Assembly (NCBI RefSeq): GCF_014529535.1
Contig: NW_023503339.1
Location: 806,001 to 870,000 of the forward strand
DNA: 64,000 nucleotides
DNA from: Bradysia coprophila
Taxonomy: Eukaryota > Arthropoda > Insecta > Diptera > Sciaridae
Direction: 5' to 3'
Within the stretch, counting starts at the first letter, position 1. Each line of letters opens with the position of its first letter. Below, one piece after another: positions 1-12,500 of this stretch. The translations under genes were made by a program, and so were the position numbers. The notes under the pieces are model-generated. The model saw nothing but the letters and a program-made list of their open reading frames with translations, did no database searches and was not told the DNA's origin.

Positions 1-1429
1 TTTTTTTCACTCAGTTTTTCAGTTGTTTCATTACATCAATGCAAAAAGAAAACACACTCTCATCGAAACATACTTTTCTACTCTATGTACATGTTACTTA
101 GAAACAGGTGTACTCTGTAACTGAATATAAGGACTAGACGAAAAAAAAACGCGGAGAGAAAAAACGACAAAGAAAAATTAAAATGGATTTAAAAGTGAAT
201 TAAGTTGTTTTAAGCACGAAACATTTTCCGTTTTTTTGTGTTTTTTTTAGATATAAGCGTAATATACAAGAGGATTTTTTCCCGAATTTTTTTATTTTAT
301 GTTTGAAATGAAGTTTTTTTTAATACTGTCTCTCTTCCATGGAACCCAAACTGGCATATTGTATGAGACAACGAAGACTATGGTTTACTCATCTTTATGA
401 CATTTTTGCTAAATAAATATTCCTGAATTATGGGGATGTGAAATTTATGTGAGGAAAAATGTGGGAATGTTTGATCGAAATATAGTATCTCTTACAATAA
501 AGCGGAGTGGAAACGGGAACAAAATGGAATGGTTGAAGACGACGAATTAATTAATTTGAATTGTTTGGCTTGGCATAATGAATAAATAAATCGTTTTGAC
601 TAAAGTATCATTGTTTAATGGGTAAAAAATTGGTTCAATTGCATTGAAAAGAAAATGTTGACACAAGTCAGTTGAATACTGTTAATTTTGAGCTGATGAT
701 AGAATGTCACCTTGTTTTTTTTTTCAAGAAAAGCAATCATAAATAGAGAACTTGATGAAAAAGCAAGGGCTTACCGACTCGAAGTAATGATGACACACCA
801 CTACGAAATGTCTGAAAATGTTGAGTGAAAAGCTCGAGGAAATGGTCAAATTACGTCTCAAAATTTTTAATAGGTACCCCTCAAATAGCTAGATGTTGCG
901 TTGATCTAAATTTATAACTTTAGCTGCCTAGAACAATAATTTCTCACTTATCCCTTTAGAGCATTTTTGTTTATCTCCTCTTGCCAAAATTGTAATCTTG
1001 ACGTGTGGTCATTACGGTTCTCGTCTTCGGCTCGACCATCAATACCCACAAGTCTCGATAACATATTTGGCTAGACGTTCGTAACATTATATTATTGGGT
1101 ATATTGTGTGTGTATTGTGGGGAAGTTGAAGTTTCTTTTTTTACATACAATGTGAAAACTCATTTATCATTCGGTTCAACCGAATTGGTTGCATAAATAA
1201 CTAGTCTCATCAATGAAGGTTAAATTTATTTATGCTCTCAACAAGTAGCCCTAAAGTCTTAGTGACCTATTTTTTCGCCGAGACGTTCTCTAAATCGATT
1301 TTCACTATGCAGCCGCCATCATATCACATTTTTTGGCAAAATAAAGGAAAATGAAGTAGACAACATGATTTAAATTTTCTTCATTTGGCCACCATTGATG
1401 ATCAAATTGTCAAAAAGTAAGGCGCTACG

Positions 1430-1471
1430 TTATACGATTCTCTAGCGCTGTTATACGATTCTCTAGCGCTG
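1430..1471. repeat. 21-bp direct tandem duplication
   Basis: Two identical, directly adjacent copies of a 21-bp unit (ttatacgattctctagcgct plus g) occupy 1430-1450 and 1451-1471. This looks like simple replication slippage with no evident function. Confidence 0.9.
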
Positions 1472-4400
1472 TTTTTTGCTCCGAAGATCGCCATAAAAGT
1501 GCACATTGTTTCACCGTACGTTCAACTGTTTTGGAAAAGCTTTAAAACGATTTTCAAAAGATAAAAAGACCGATTTTGCAATTGCTTAAATCTTGTTTTT
1601 TTTTTTTAACTTAAAATGTGCTAAAAATTTGATGGTATACAAGTTGCTTTCAATGCTATTTCATGCATATGAAAGAAGTGAAATATCACATTCTGATGGT
1701 AAATATTGGTTTTTGACAGAATGTCTCGTCTGTGCTGGTGGCTGTTGGAAGAACATACCTGGTACATTATTATATATAAATTTTGACGTGCACTAATGGA
1801 CGCTTAATCCGAGATTTTTATCTGTCTACTGAATTTTATGTTTTCTTTGAAATTCCAACCGAACGAACGTTCTGCACAATATTATCCGAAGTAAAATGTA
1901 ACAAAATTTCCAACTAAAATGTAATAACACACATTAACTCTATTAATCTAACACATGACCGTCACATACCCTTTCATGTAAACATAAGTTTTCCAATTTT
2001 CCCTTTTAGTTATTATTATTCGTTATGTCCACATTGCTCTGCTAAGATGTCCATTCCACATATACACATACATATAATACACATTGAGAGTCTTGTACAG
2101 CATCGAATTTAATTCGACGGAGAACGTATATATACACAGTATATAGGTACATTACTGGTCCACAGGGAATATTTTTTGTTTTTGTTAATTTGTTCATTTG
2201 AAGTTGTTGTCTGTATGTTTTCACTAGAAATGCGAAGAGAAAACTGAAAGTTTTAATACATCAACAAATTGTCGTCAAGTAAAACTTTTGAGCTTAGCGA
2301 AATGATACAGCGTCCATGAGTGTAACCTCTTTATGTTCGATATAACCTTTATGGACACATAAATATGTTTCATAAAATGTAAATAGCGAAAAAAAAATTC
2401 GACAAACTTTGGAAATCCGTTGCTTCAAAAAGGGCTTTGAAACTAAATTTCAATGGTTTTATTTTGCTTATTTCTATCAAGAAACTGCTTCGAACTTTGT
2501 AGTCTTGCTAATAGTCTTGAAGAAGAATCCCAATTGCCGTTCCAAAACTATTAAAGTAATGTAGAAATCAATATTATAGATTAATTAGCGCAACTCTATC
2601 TTATACTGTTGATACATCGGCTCATGCCATTTGCTCTACAGTTAATGAAGTGACGTTTTGAAGTGACGTTTTTTATAGGGGAGAATAGTGACTTCAATCT
2701 GATGACAGCACTAGAAAAGGGTCATACTTTGTGAATCATTCCTTACTTCTACAGATAGACTAGAAAATCCTTAGTAACTATGAAATAGGACCAATGGTCC
2801 TGGACCATGTCCCAGGACCAATAATTCTAATCTTCAGTTCCGATTTCGATTGTTTAATGTAAGTTCAGGGGAAAACAGATACAAGGATGGACGGACACAA
2901 TTTCTGGTAAATTTGGCATCCATAGACACGAACATACGTTTTTCACTAAACATTACTTCGAACTCCATCAGTTACGAAAGACATATTACACCTATTGACT
3001 CCCAAGTCGTCCTTCGTATGAACTTAAGATGCAAACTTCATAGAAGCGATCATTTGCACCTCGACAAGCGAAACATAATTTCGTGTTTTTCTAATTTGTA
3101 TTGACTACATGAGGCAAATATCTTTTTAATGTTAAAAGTAATGAGTTTGTTGGTGTGTCACGTAATTTTTGATCACTTCAACCCTATCGAAAGTATTCCG
3201 TTCTCAATTCATGTAATTTCTCGTTTTTGGTTAACCAAGATGATAACCGCACCAACCACCGTTGCCGTTTTATAATGTACAAGAGAAATGTTTCACAAAT
3301 TTAAAATTAGTATTCTTTCCGACCATTTCACAGTTTAAACGATTCAATATTCTCGAACTGAGATCATGACTCAGTCGGGCGAATAATAACAGATATCGAC
3401 TACAGCGTTTCATTCTCAGAAAACCGTTGTTCAACAATTTGACAATAAATTGAAAAATTAGAGCAAAATATTGGCCAGACTTAACACGTAGACAATTTAT
3501 TTTTTCGTTTTTTTTTTCAAGTCTTTTCGATTTTTCATTCTTTTGAATGTTACAGGACGATTTAATGTATTGGCTATAACGAACCGTCACAGTAAAAACC
3601 GTATAAGACTCCGATCAGAGTGGAAATTGTGTAGTATCGGAAGATATTTATTTATTCGTAACACGTTTCCATTTTCAACAAATAGTTCTCTAAGTCTAAA
3701 TCGATACATAACAGTAGTGTAAGCTTTTGTCTTATTATTATTTTCCGTCGGTTGCAATTAATTTGTAATTTTGTTATACGGTATTGATAAAATGTTAGCA
3801 CATACACACGCACGAGAGATATCCATCGCATAAGTTATTTGGAATTTAAATCGCTATAAAGCTAGACGTGAAACTATTTCTAACAATAGTTTATTGGACG
3901 AAATGACAAAGTCTAAGAAACGAAGAGTTACGGAGAGTAAGCTAAAAACCGTTGACCTTTCTATGCGAAAGGGAAATATTTTCACACACCCGAAAAGGAA
4001 TCGGAATATGTCGATGTCACTGACTGCAAACAGTACAACTTTCCTTGGAGATATCATGAATTACCACATACTGCCTTGTATAAGACTAACAATGTTAGTG
4101 CGGGCGTTGGAAATTATTGGGAAATTTCAAGTTTATGCAAATTTGCAATTGTTTTATTGTAATTGGAAGCATGCTACGAAATGCTATGGAATGTGACTGA
4201 AAGTCCTGAAAAATGATAGAATTTCGACTAAAATTTCAGATTTCATAGAATTTTTTATGGACTTTACGGATATATAATCAGCTTCTCCAACTTAAGTGTG
4301 AGTCTTGATTTTCCTATTTTGACGCGTACCGCTTTCTTCTACACAATTTTTAAGCCTCCGTCGATATTTTTCCCTCTGTGCTCACATTTGTGACGATCCA

Positions 4401-5797
4401 TTTGCGACACAATTCTTTAAATACTTTTTTTTCAATACCAAATCTTCTTAACTTTGTAGGAGATTTTATGATTATTCTTCTCTCCAGTTGGTTCAATGCC
4501 CACCGATTTTTGTTTACAAAGTTTGTAAGAAAGTATAATACCAAGTTAAATATGGTAAGTGAGGTTTTTCCACGGAAATTAGTTAATTAACATTAATCCC
4601 GTTCCAGACCAAAAAATTTTCTATTTAATTGATGGAATGGAGAAAAAGATATTGCTTTTTCCTTCTCTTCCTCCCTCGATTTTTATCTGTCCATTTCACT
4701 ACCTCTCTCTCACTCTCTCAGATGGATAAAACTTTATTTTCTACACTTTCTTGGAAATTTATTTGTGCAAAAATTTTCAAAATGAAATATAATTTATTTT
4801 GCATGCAAACTTTTACAGAAAGATATTGATAAAATGGATTTAAAAATTTCTTTTTATTCAATGCTCCAAAAGTGAAGAGAAAATAAATCACTTTTAAGTT
4901 TCCTGGATGGTGGATGGTTTTCAAAGTTCGCCCGTTACGTACATATCCTATAAATTTCTTTCTTTCTCTACGGCTATATCTTTATCATTCATAAATAAAA
5001 ATATTTTTTCTCATTTTAATTCAATGATTGAATATCACGTCTTATTTTCACAACATCTTCCATCGGAAGCAATCTCACAACTTTGTTGAACGGAAAGTTT
5101 AGGGAAAAGAAGCAAGAAATGCTCTTTTTTCTTCGTGGCTTAATATCGTACGTAAGACACACAAGGGTCCCACTTGTCCATTTCTTCTTGGTGTACATTG
5201 GATGTCGTTCATAAAAGACGTTCCAAGACAACAGAAATTTGAGTTCATCGTTATATAAGATGGTCATACGGGCCCGTGGTAATGTCCTTGATAAGGTAAA
5301 TGTTCTGAGCCAAGTCGCCATGAAGTCAAGAAAATCTTTGACTTAATTTATGCGGCCGGGGTAACAATTACATACCTAGTTTCTGATTAAGCACGTTGTA
5401 TCGACTGACTTTCATACAATGTTTTATGCAACACACGAATCTACAGTGTGAAGACTTTTAACACATTATGATGTTGAGTTGCATAGTAACTATTTACTAT
5501 CACGCTATTCAATTCATTTCAAATGAGACAACATTACGTGCTCTTGTATAGTCACAACGTAGATATCGAATGTGGCATGAATGAATGCATTGTACAACGA
5601 CAACTTCGAATTGCAATTTTCTGGATGATCACTGCATAGACTCTATTACATTCAAACAACGGTCCAACGGTAGGGTTCCCAGACATACTCCGTTTAGAGT
5701 ACATGTACTCTTTTTTGACATTGCGACTACTTTTCACCAACTTCGGCAAGCCCGCTACTATTTCATTGATTTTGTATTTTTCTACTGGGAAACAAAA

Positions 5798-5950
5798 GTT
5801 ATTTGTGTATCAGTTTTGGACGATTGATTTTAGGCAATTTCGGAAGTTGTAGCCCGAACAGATACTCCAAAAAAATTGTCATGTAAGGAGCCGAAAACCA
5901 GACAAAAATCTCAAAACTCCCTCATTTTCGGCCCCGACACATGAAAAAAA
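5798..5950 (+). repeat. Dispersed repeat, copy 1 (related to 60802-60961)
   Basis: This stretch shares long blocks with 60802-60961, including gttttggacgattg near the left, tcatgtaagg in the middle, and a highly conserved right part containing aaaatctcaaaactccctca followed by ttttcggcc and cgacacatgaaaaaa. The two copies lie 55 kb apart in the same orientation and differ by scattered substitutions and small indels, as expected of an old interspersed element. Confidence 0.75.
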
Positions 5951-6524
5951 TATTTCAATTTATTTGTTAAAAAGTTAAAACTTTTTACTTAAATGATTGT
6001 TCACAAGACATATGGACATATGGAAGTGGTCAAGGAACACATTCTTTCAAAATTTCGGGACCGCTTTGAAATCTTTGATGCAAAGCTTATCTCGCAAACA
6101 ACCAATTTGTACAACAAAACACCGGTATTATTTAAGTTTTTGGAACAATGTCTTCAATTGAAAAAATAACGGTCTTACAGTTAAGACAAATGATTTGAAT
6201 TCTAAATCGAAGCCTGAAAGTAGAGCCCTAGATTTCAAGAGGTGAACTACAAACGTTTTCGGTTATCGTTAATAAATGCTCGTAAATTCTAATGCATTAA
6301 AGCGTCAAACGATGGTAAAACTTCGTCCGAAAGGAGTTAGAATACAATTTTTTAATGGTTTTTTCCTGTTCTGACGATTGTACTCTTTGTGCTCTTTTTC
6401 AAGTCAGAAATGTACAATAAACTAACCCAAATAAAATATTTCGCAAACATTTTGCTATAATTAAATGAAGAAGGCGAAAACAGGAGGAAGAAAAAATCTA
6501 ATTTCATAAATTTTCTATTTCCAG

Positions 6525-9500
6525 CATTATCGTGGATCCCTTAAGTCATTAAATACTGGCATTGTCACCTTATTAAATTATGGAAAACATGTGCCACCAG
6601 CTGTTTCACATGTCACTCTTGCACACGAAATAGGCCACAATTTCGGATCACCGGTAAGTAAAAATCTATAAAAAGAAAATCCACATTACAAAAACAACTA
6701 CAGTGGTGAAGCGAAAATATTCTATATGGGGAGAGAGCACACACAAATTCACTTACGAAAGCCCGACAAAGGAATACTGATGTCCAATATAATGAAGAAA
6801 ACAGAGAAATCCCTTTTAATAATCAGAAGTAGTAACCACAATATGTCACCCTTCACACATTATCGTACTTATTGTATACACTACACTCGTTTGCTGCGGG
6901 ACTAAAGGAAGGAAGAAAAAAAAAGGACGAAGAGGCGAAAGAGGGAACGAAAAAAAACACACACACAGAGAGAGAACAACAAAACTAAAAATTAAGAGTC
7001 CCTATTTTATAAAGACATTACACTGAAAACATGCTCTCGTGCACATTCACACAAACATAATGCAAATTTTACAAAAAGCTTTTATCTGACGGCTTGGATG
7101 TCCTTCCAAATGAAAATATATCCAAAAATGACAAAAGGAAAAGTAAACAAAAGCACTCTTGAATGGCGTTTAAGTAGACCCCGAGAAACACACAGATAAA
7201 TTAAAGGTTTTTAATATACACGTAAACAAAAGACGGAAAGGGCGCCCGCCATAAGAAAGGGACAATTAAAACCCAAGTGCCATGTACTTGAAATCCCTGT
7301 TTACTATTATGGAATTAGAGCAAGTGTATGGTTACCGTACAGTTATAGAGGTAATTTTGTGTATATTGTGATTGTGATGTGCATATATTCAGAGAGATTG
7401 TCAGTTGGTGTGGTATTATGTTCTATTAATAAAGGCTTCAATGTCTGTTAAGTCTGTAAAGTATTATATTCACAACCAACCGTATTGTACATTTTGTTGC
7501 TTTTCGAGTTTCATTCGAATGTTTTTGTCGACTTTTCAAATTCGGTTACGTTATTTCTGGTAGCCAACACTTATGGTTTCCACATTTTCCTTTTGACTTC
7601 GTGTTGGGGTGTCAATAATGGAATTACCAAACTGGAAATGTAACTCTATAAATTTGTGTTACGGTCGGACGTTTCCATTTTCAACTTCCATTTCGCCATA
7701 GTAACTTCTGCAATTCCATATTGCATAAATTATAACAAAAAACTTTTTTGTTGTTAGTCAAGTTTTTGGAGCGATTGTTTGCGAACTTTTACTATGGACA
7801 AACAGAACCGAAGAAAACCGATAGAAAACAAAGTTTTCTTCATTTCATTCGAGTATCAATGTCCACGTCATCGAATGGATAGATCTTTGTCTACTCTTAT
7901 GTGAGTTACAGTCAAATACATGAGAACGGAATAATGCAGTGATTAACTTTCATTTTTTGCATTGTAACCAAGAAGGTTAAGAAGCACTTAATCTGTCGCA
8001 GATGGCAAGCATATTAACAGTTTTACTATTCAAACTATTACTTCATTTGATCGAAGATTTTCAAAAATCATGAATCTTTTACTTTATTTGTTTGGGACAT
8101 GTTTTTTGCTATATAAGACCTAATTAGTATCAGAGCTTGTCAACTGTATTGTACTAGGCCCCACCTTATGCGTGGGTCAGGTCCCTTGACTGGCTGACTG
8201 ATATTTTCTCAATAGATTTTTGTAATTGTTGCAAAAATATCATAGATTGATCTTGATCAAAGTAGCTCTTTGTCTTGTTTTGTCATAAAGTGTTCGCTCC
8301 TTTTATTTTATTGAAAATAAAATTTCAGAATAAACAAAGGGAACTTATTTCCAAGGTTCTGAACCTTGCTTATTTCTACATTTTCAAACAAAAGATGCTT
8401 CGATATTACTATGTCTGCTAAAAGACGCTGTAATGAGGACGTATTTCTTGCTAAACTCTTGAATAAAATTAAACTCGTGTGAATACGGCCCTCGCTTCGC
8501 TCTGGCCGCAAAGTCCACACTCATTGAAATTTTCTAGATTATAAGACTTTTTTAGCAAATAATTCTAAGAGAATATTTTCGTTCGACAAAGTTGTCAATC
8601 GAATCGGCGTAGCTGAATGTTTCAAATGAAACGGCAAATATTTTTGATGTTCTACTGAAAATTGGCCATATTTGCTTATGAATAAGGTATGCAACTCGTG
8701 TGATTACGGCCCTCGCACTCGTTCATTTTTTTTTCTAGCATAGACAGAAAGTTTTTAGCCCGAGTAATTTCAGTACAAACGTTTCTGGAAAGCTGTCGAA
8801 AATTACTCCGTATGATAAGTAGACTATATAGATAGACAGATGATCTGGTTACCCTCACGAATTTCATTCTTAGTCGAATAATTTTTTTTAATCGGTTGAG
8901 GATTACTCAACCTATCCTATCCTATCCTATCAAGCGACGAGACAAAAATTCTTTTGGGAATATCTCTCAGATCAATCGTTCGGTATAGCCTATCCTCAAA
9001 ATTAACCTCAGGAATTTAATTCCCCCTCGAATAAAAAGAAGTTTTTGGAAATCCGTTAAGAATTACTCGAGTTATCGTGTTATCAAGCGACAAGACAAAA
9101 ATTCTTTCAAGAATATATCTAAGATCATCCGTCCGTTATAGCCCATCTTCGAACATAACTTCAGAAATTTAATTCCTCGTCGAATAAACATTTTTTTTTA
9201 AATCTGTCGAAAACTACTCGAGTTATCGTGGAATCAAGCGACAAGACAAAAATTCTTTTGAGAATATCTCTAAGATCACCCGTCTCTTCTAGTTCATCTT
9301 CGAACTTAACCTGAGGGATTTAATTCCTCGTTGATTAAAAAAAAGTTTTTGGAAATCCGTTTAGAATTACTGAAGTTATCATGGCATCAAGGAATGAACA
9401 AAGTGTGAAAAACATTTTCTGTATTTAAGGTTTTTGGTCATACATTCCATCAACGCACTTCAAGCAAAAGTGGTACTCTTAATAGGGTACTGAAACTTGA

Positions 9501-12500
9501 CAGTGCTCCATACAAAATTTTACACTGTAAAAAGAGTGGGGATAAAATTTCATACAAAAAGTACTCTATTTAGCAGCTGTCATTAATAGCACTTTTGCTT
9601 GAAGTGCGTTGATTCCATGTATTTTCAATCATAGTAGTGAACATTGTATGACAAACATTTTAGAGTGTTTATCATTCGTAAGACCCATGACTTTCAGTCA
9701 AGGGAATAATTTTTCCGCTTCCAAGTATCGCGAAATATTGTATAAAGAGTGTCAAATTGTCAAAATTGTCCCATTTAAGATCCAAATTAAATCATTTAAA
9801 ACAGATTGAACTCAATATTGAAAGTCGTTAAGTTCTGACCAGTTCCAGTCGCATTTTCCAGCTTGCTTTGTTTACTATCATGATAACACAAGGCATGACG
9901 CGAGTCCATACTACAAACGTTCAATCTTTTTTTAAGAACGACATAGGTTTCTTCCAAGGTGAGATGAAATGTCATCCATAGAGCCTCAACACTATTAACA
10001 ATGCAATTGTCAAAATAACAAAGAAAAATAAGTTGTGGTTATGGTTCTATGTATGACATTGGTTCTTGTTCGGGTCATTTGTTCGGTTTAACCGTTGCTT
10101 GGACTAAATCAGTTATCGTCTCATACCATGACAGAATAAAAACTGAAAATTTCACAGGATGACCATCTAGTCTAGACAATAAGAACGTCAAAAGTTTCTG
10201 TTAGATTAGGAAAAGCCTCCAAAAAGGAATAAAAAATGTAACTGGGTTCCTTGCGCATGTGTCAAACGCTCTTGTTTTCCATTAGACAATTTCATTTTAG
10301 CTCCATTTCCGTCGAAAAATTTTGCGAATAGCTTCTGAAATGCCATGACCACAAGCTGTTATCAAGTGTCACGGTTCCCAATCACAAGCAAATTAATGCA
10401 ACATGTTTCCGCATAAGCTTTGCGGAATTGTGTCTTTCATAAAATAGAACATACTGAACAGAAACTGCCTTTTCAGACAGCATAAACCAAAATTGAAAAC
10501 CTCTTCTATTTCCATTGTTTCCATTCAGACTGAAAATTGATAAGGTTCAAGTAGTACATAGTGCATTTAGATTTTATTTGAATACGTAGCCACTTTTGCA
10601 GCTAATTCAATATTTTACAATAATTATTTCATTTGTTTTACTTCTGAAACACAAATATCAGCTCTGGTATGGGGGCTTTAAATTAAAATATTTTCGTATT
10701 CAGCATGTTCGTTTAATACATTTTAATGCCACCCTTTTCCGTTTGACTAACATTAAAATCTAGTTTATGTTACGTTATATATGTACGTACAGATCTATGA
10801 GGAGCAGAGCTTTAAAACTACTCGAATCGTATCAAAGCATCAAAATGGGCATGATAATTTGCACAATTTCATAAATTTTATGAAAACTGAAAACCGATTT
10901 CATTTAAATTAATTACATTTTGCAACTTCAAGAGTATTTTGTACAATTAATTTCGCTGAAATTAAAATAATTCTGCGGTGGAAAGACTTTTGTAGTTAAA
11001 TGAAAAGTCTCGTATTATTAGCGCCGAATTGAAGAACATTTAATTCGTCTTTGGTTTAAAAAATCTTTGGAGATCGCGAACAACGATATCGGAAGATGAA
11101 CAACCACTTCGATCAAAAAAAAACCAGCTGACAATTAAAACTGCTGACAATGATAAATGTTCCTATTCCACGGTGGAATTTCCACCTTAACTGCATTTAC
11201 CTCAGACTCATGTACACAGTACCATCACGAATTCTGCTCCCACAAACATCTAGACAACAGAAACATTCATCGAGTTGTTTGCAATGTCTTTGGGGTTCGT
11301 TGATTCGCGAACATTTTACTGATTAGATTCCATTTTCCGATTGCTCATTCTCTAAAACTCAAAATTATTTTCATTTTTCAGCACGATCCCGAACAATGTA
11401 CACCGGGCGGAGAGGACGGAAACTACATCATGTTTGCGCGGGCCACATCTGGCGATAAACGAAATAATAACAAGTTTTCGCCATGTTCGTTGAAAGCAAT
11501 CGAACCAGTGCTGAATGCAAAAGCACGAAGTGCCAAAGGCTGTTTTACCGGTAATTATTGTTGGAATAAAAATTCTTTTGTTCACAAACTAAAGCATTTG
11601 AAATTATTGTTCGATTTATTGTGAGAACCGAACAGTTTATGGTCGATGGTTATGTACCTAGTATTTATAAAGACGTATGCATTTCGTTTTTAGTTTGCAA
11701 AATGTTCTTTTACGCATAACACATATCTAAACGGTCAGTTATCACTGATTCTAAACGGTCAGTTATCACTGATAAAAATTTGCCTCTTAACAAACTGCAC
11801 GGAACAAGTCCTACAAAGTCAATACTACGATGTACCGTAAATGAATTCGACTGAAACTTTATCGATGATCTTTTGTGCGGTGTATATAAATAGCGGATAT
11901 TGTAAATGAAAATCGTGTAATAGAATTCCATCCCCCCAAGTTAATTAAATTTTTAGAGAAAATTAAATGATTAAATAAGCGTTTTTCCGCGGAATTTATT
12001 AATAGATTACATTCCGACCAGCGATTCACGTTCTCTAATCGCGTAATTAGAAAAGTTACTTTCAAAAGCACAACGCGAATAAGAAGTAGAAGAAGAGGAA
12101 AAACGACGAAGGAAAAAAATTGTTTCTTCTCATTATTCTCGTTAATTTATTCTCGGGGTTTTCATTCAATTTTCCATAAATAGAACCACAGCAAGCGATT
12201 TGCGGAAATGGGGTGGTCGATCCTGGTGAACAATGCGACTGTGGTTGGGAAGAAGACTGCAAAGACAAATGCTGCTATCCAATGTCTAGACATCCGAAAT
12301 TGGACGAAAAACCTTGTACGTTAACGCCGAGAGCCAAATGCAGTCCGTCACAAGGTCCATGCTGTACCAATGAATGCGCTCTCAAATTTGGTGATAAATG
12401 TCGCGATGACAATGGATGTCGTGATCCTAGCTATTGTGATGGAAATGCACCAATGGTAAGACTATTCTTCGAAGAGCAAACTCACTTCTAACTTTCTATC

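Larger units (their letters stand above)
1..6524. other. Gene-free stretch, probably intronic to the ADAM10-type gene
   Basis: I find no exon here that I can support. The short open frames lack family resemblance and convincing splice sites. The first ADAM10-type exon at 6525 starts in mid-catalytic domain, so the signal peptide, prodomain and first part of the protease must lie upstream of the window, and this stretch is then most simply an intron. It holds poly-T tracts, a 21-bp direct duplication at 1430-1471 and one copy of a dispersed repeat at 5798-5950. Confidence 0.5.
6654..11381 (+). other. 4.7-kb intron of the ADAM10-type gene
   Basis: The donor gtaagta (6654) and acceptor tttttcag (ends 11381) bracket this intron. 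It is phase 0 and falls exactly between the Pro and the third His of the zinc motif. Inside are a three-copy 152-bp tandem repeat (about 8931-9390) and a 161-bp MITE (9451-9611). I see no nested gene. Confidence 0.85.

Noticed and set aside
2850-3104. 84-codon plus-strand frame considered as an upstream ADAM10 exon
   Set aside because: No resemblance to the prodomain or catalytic domain and no convincing splice sites.
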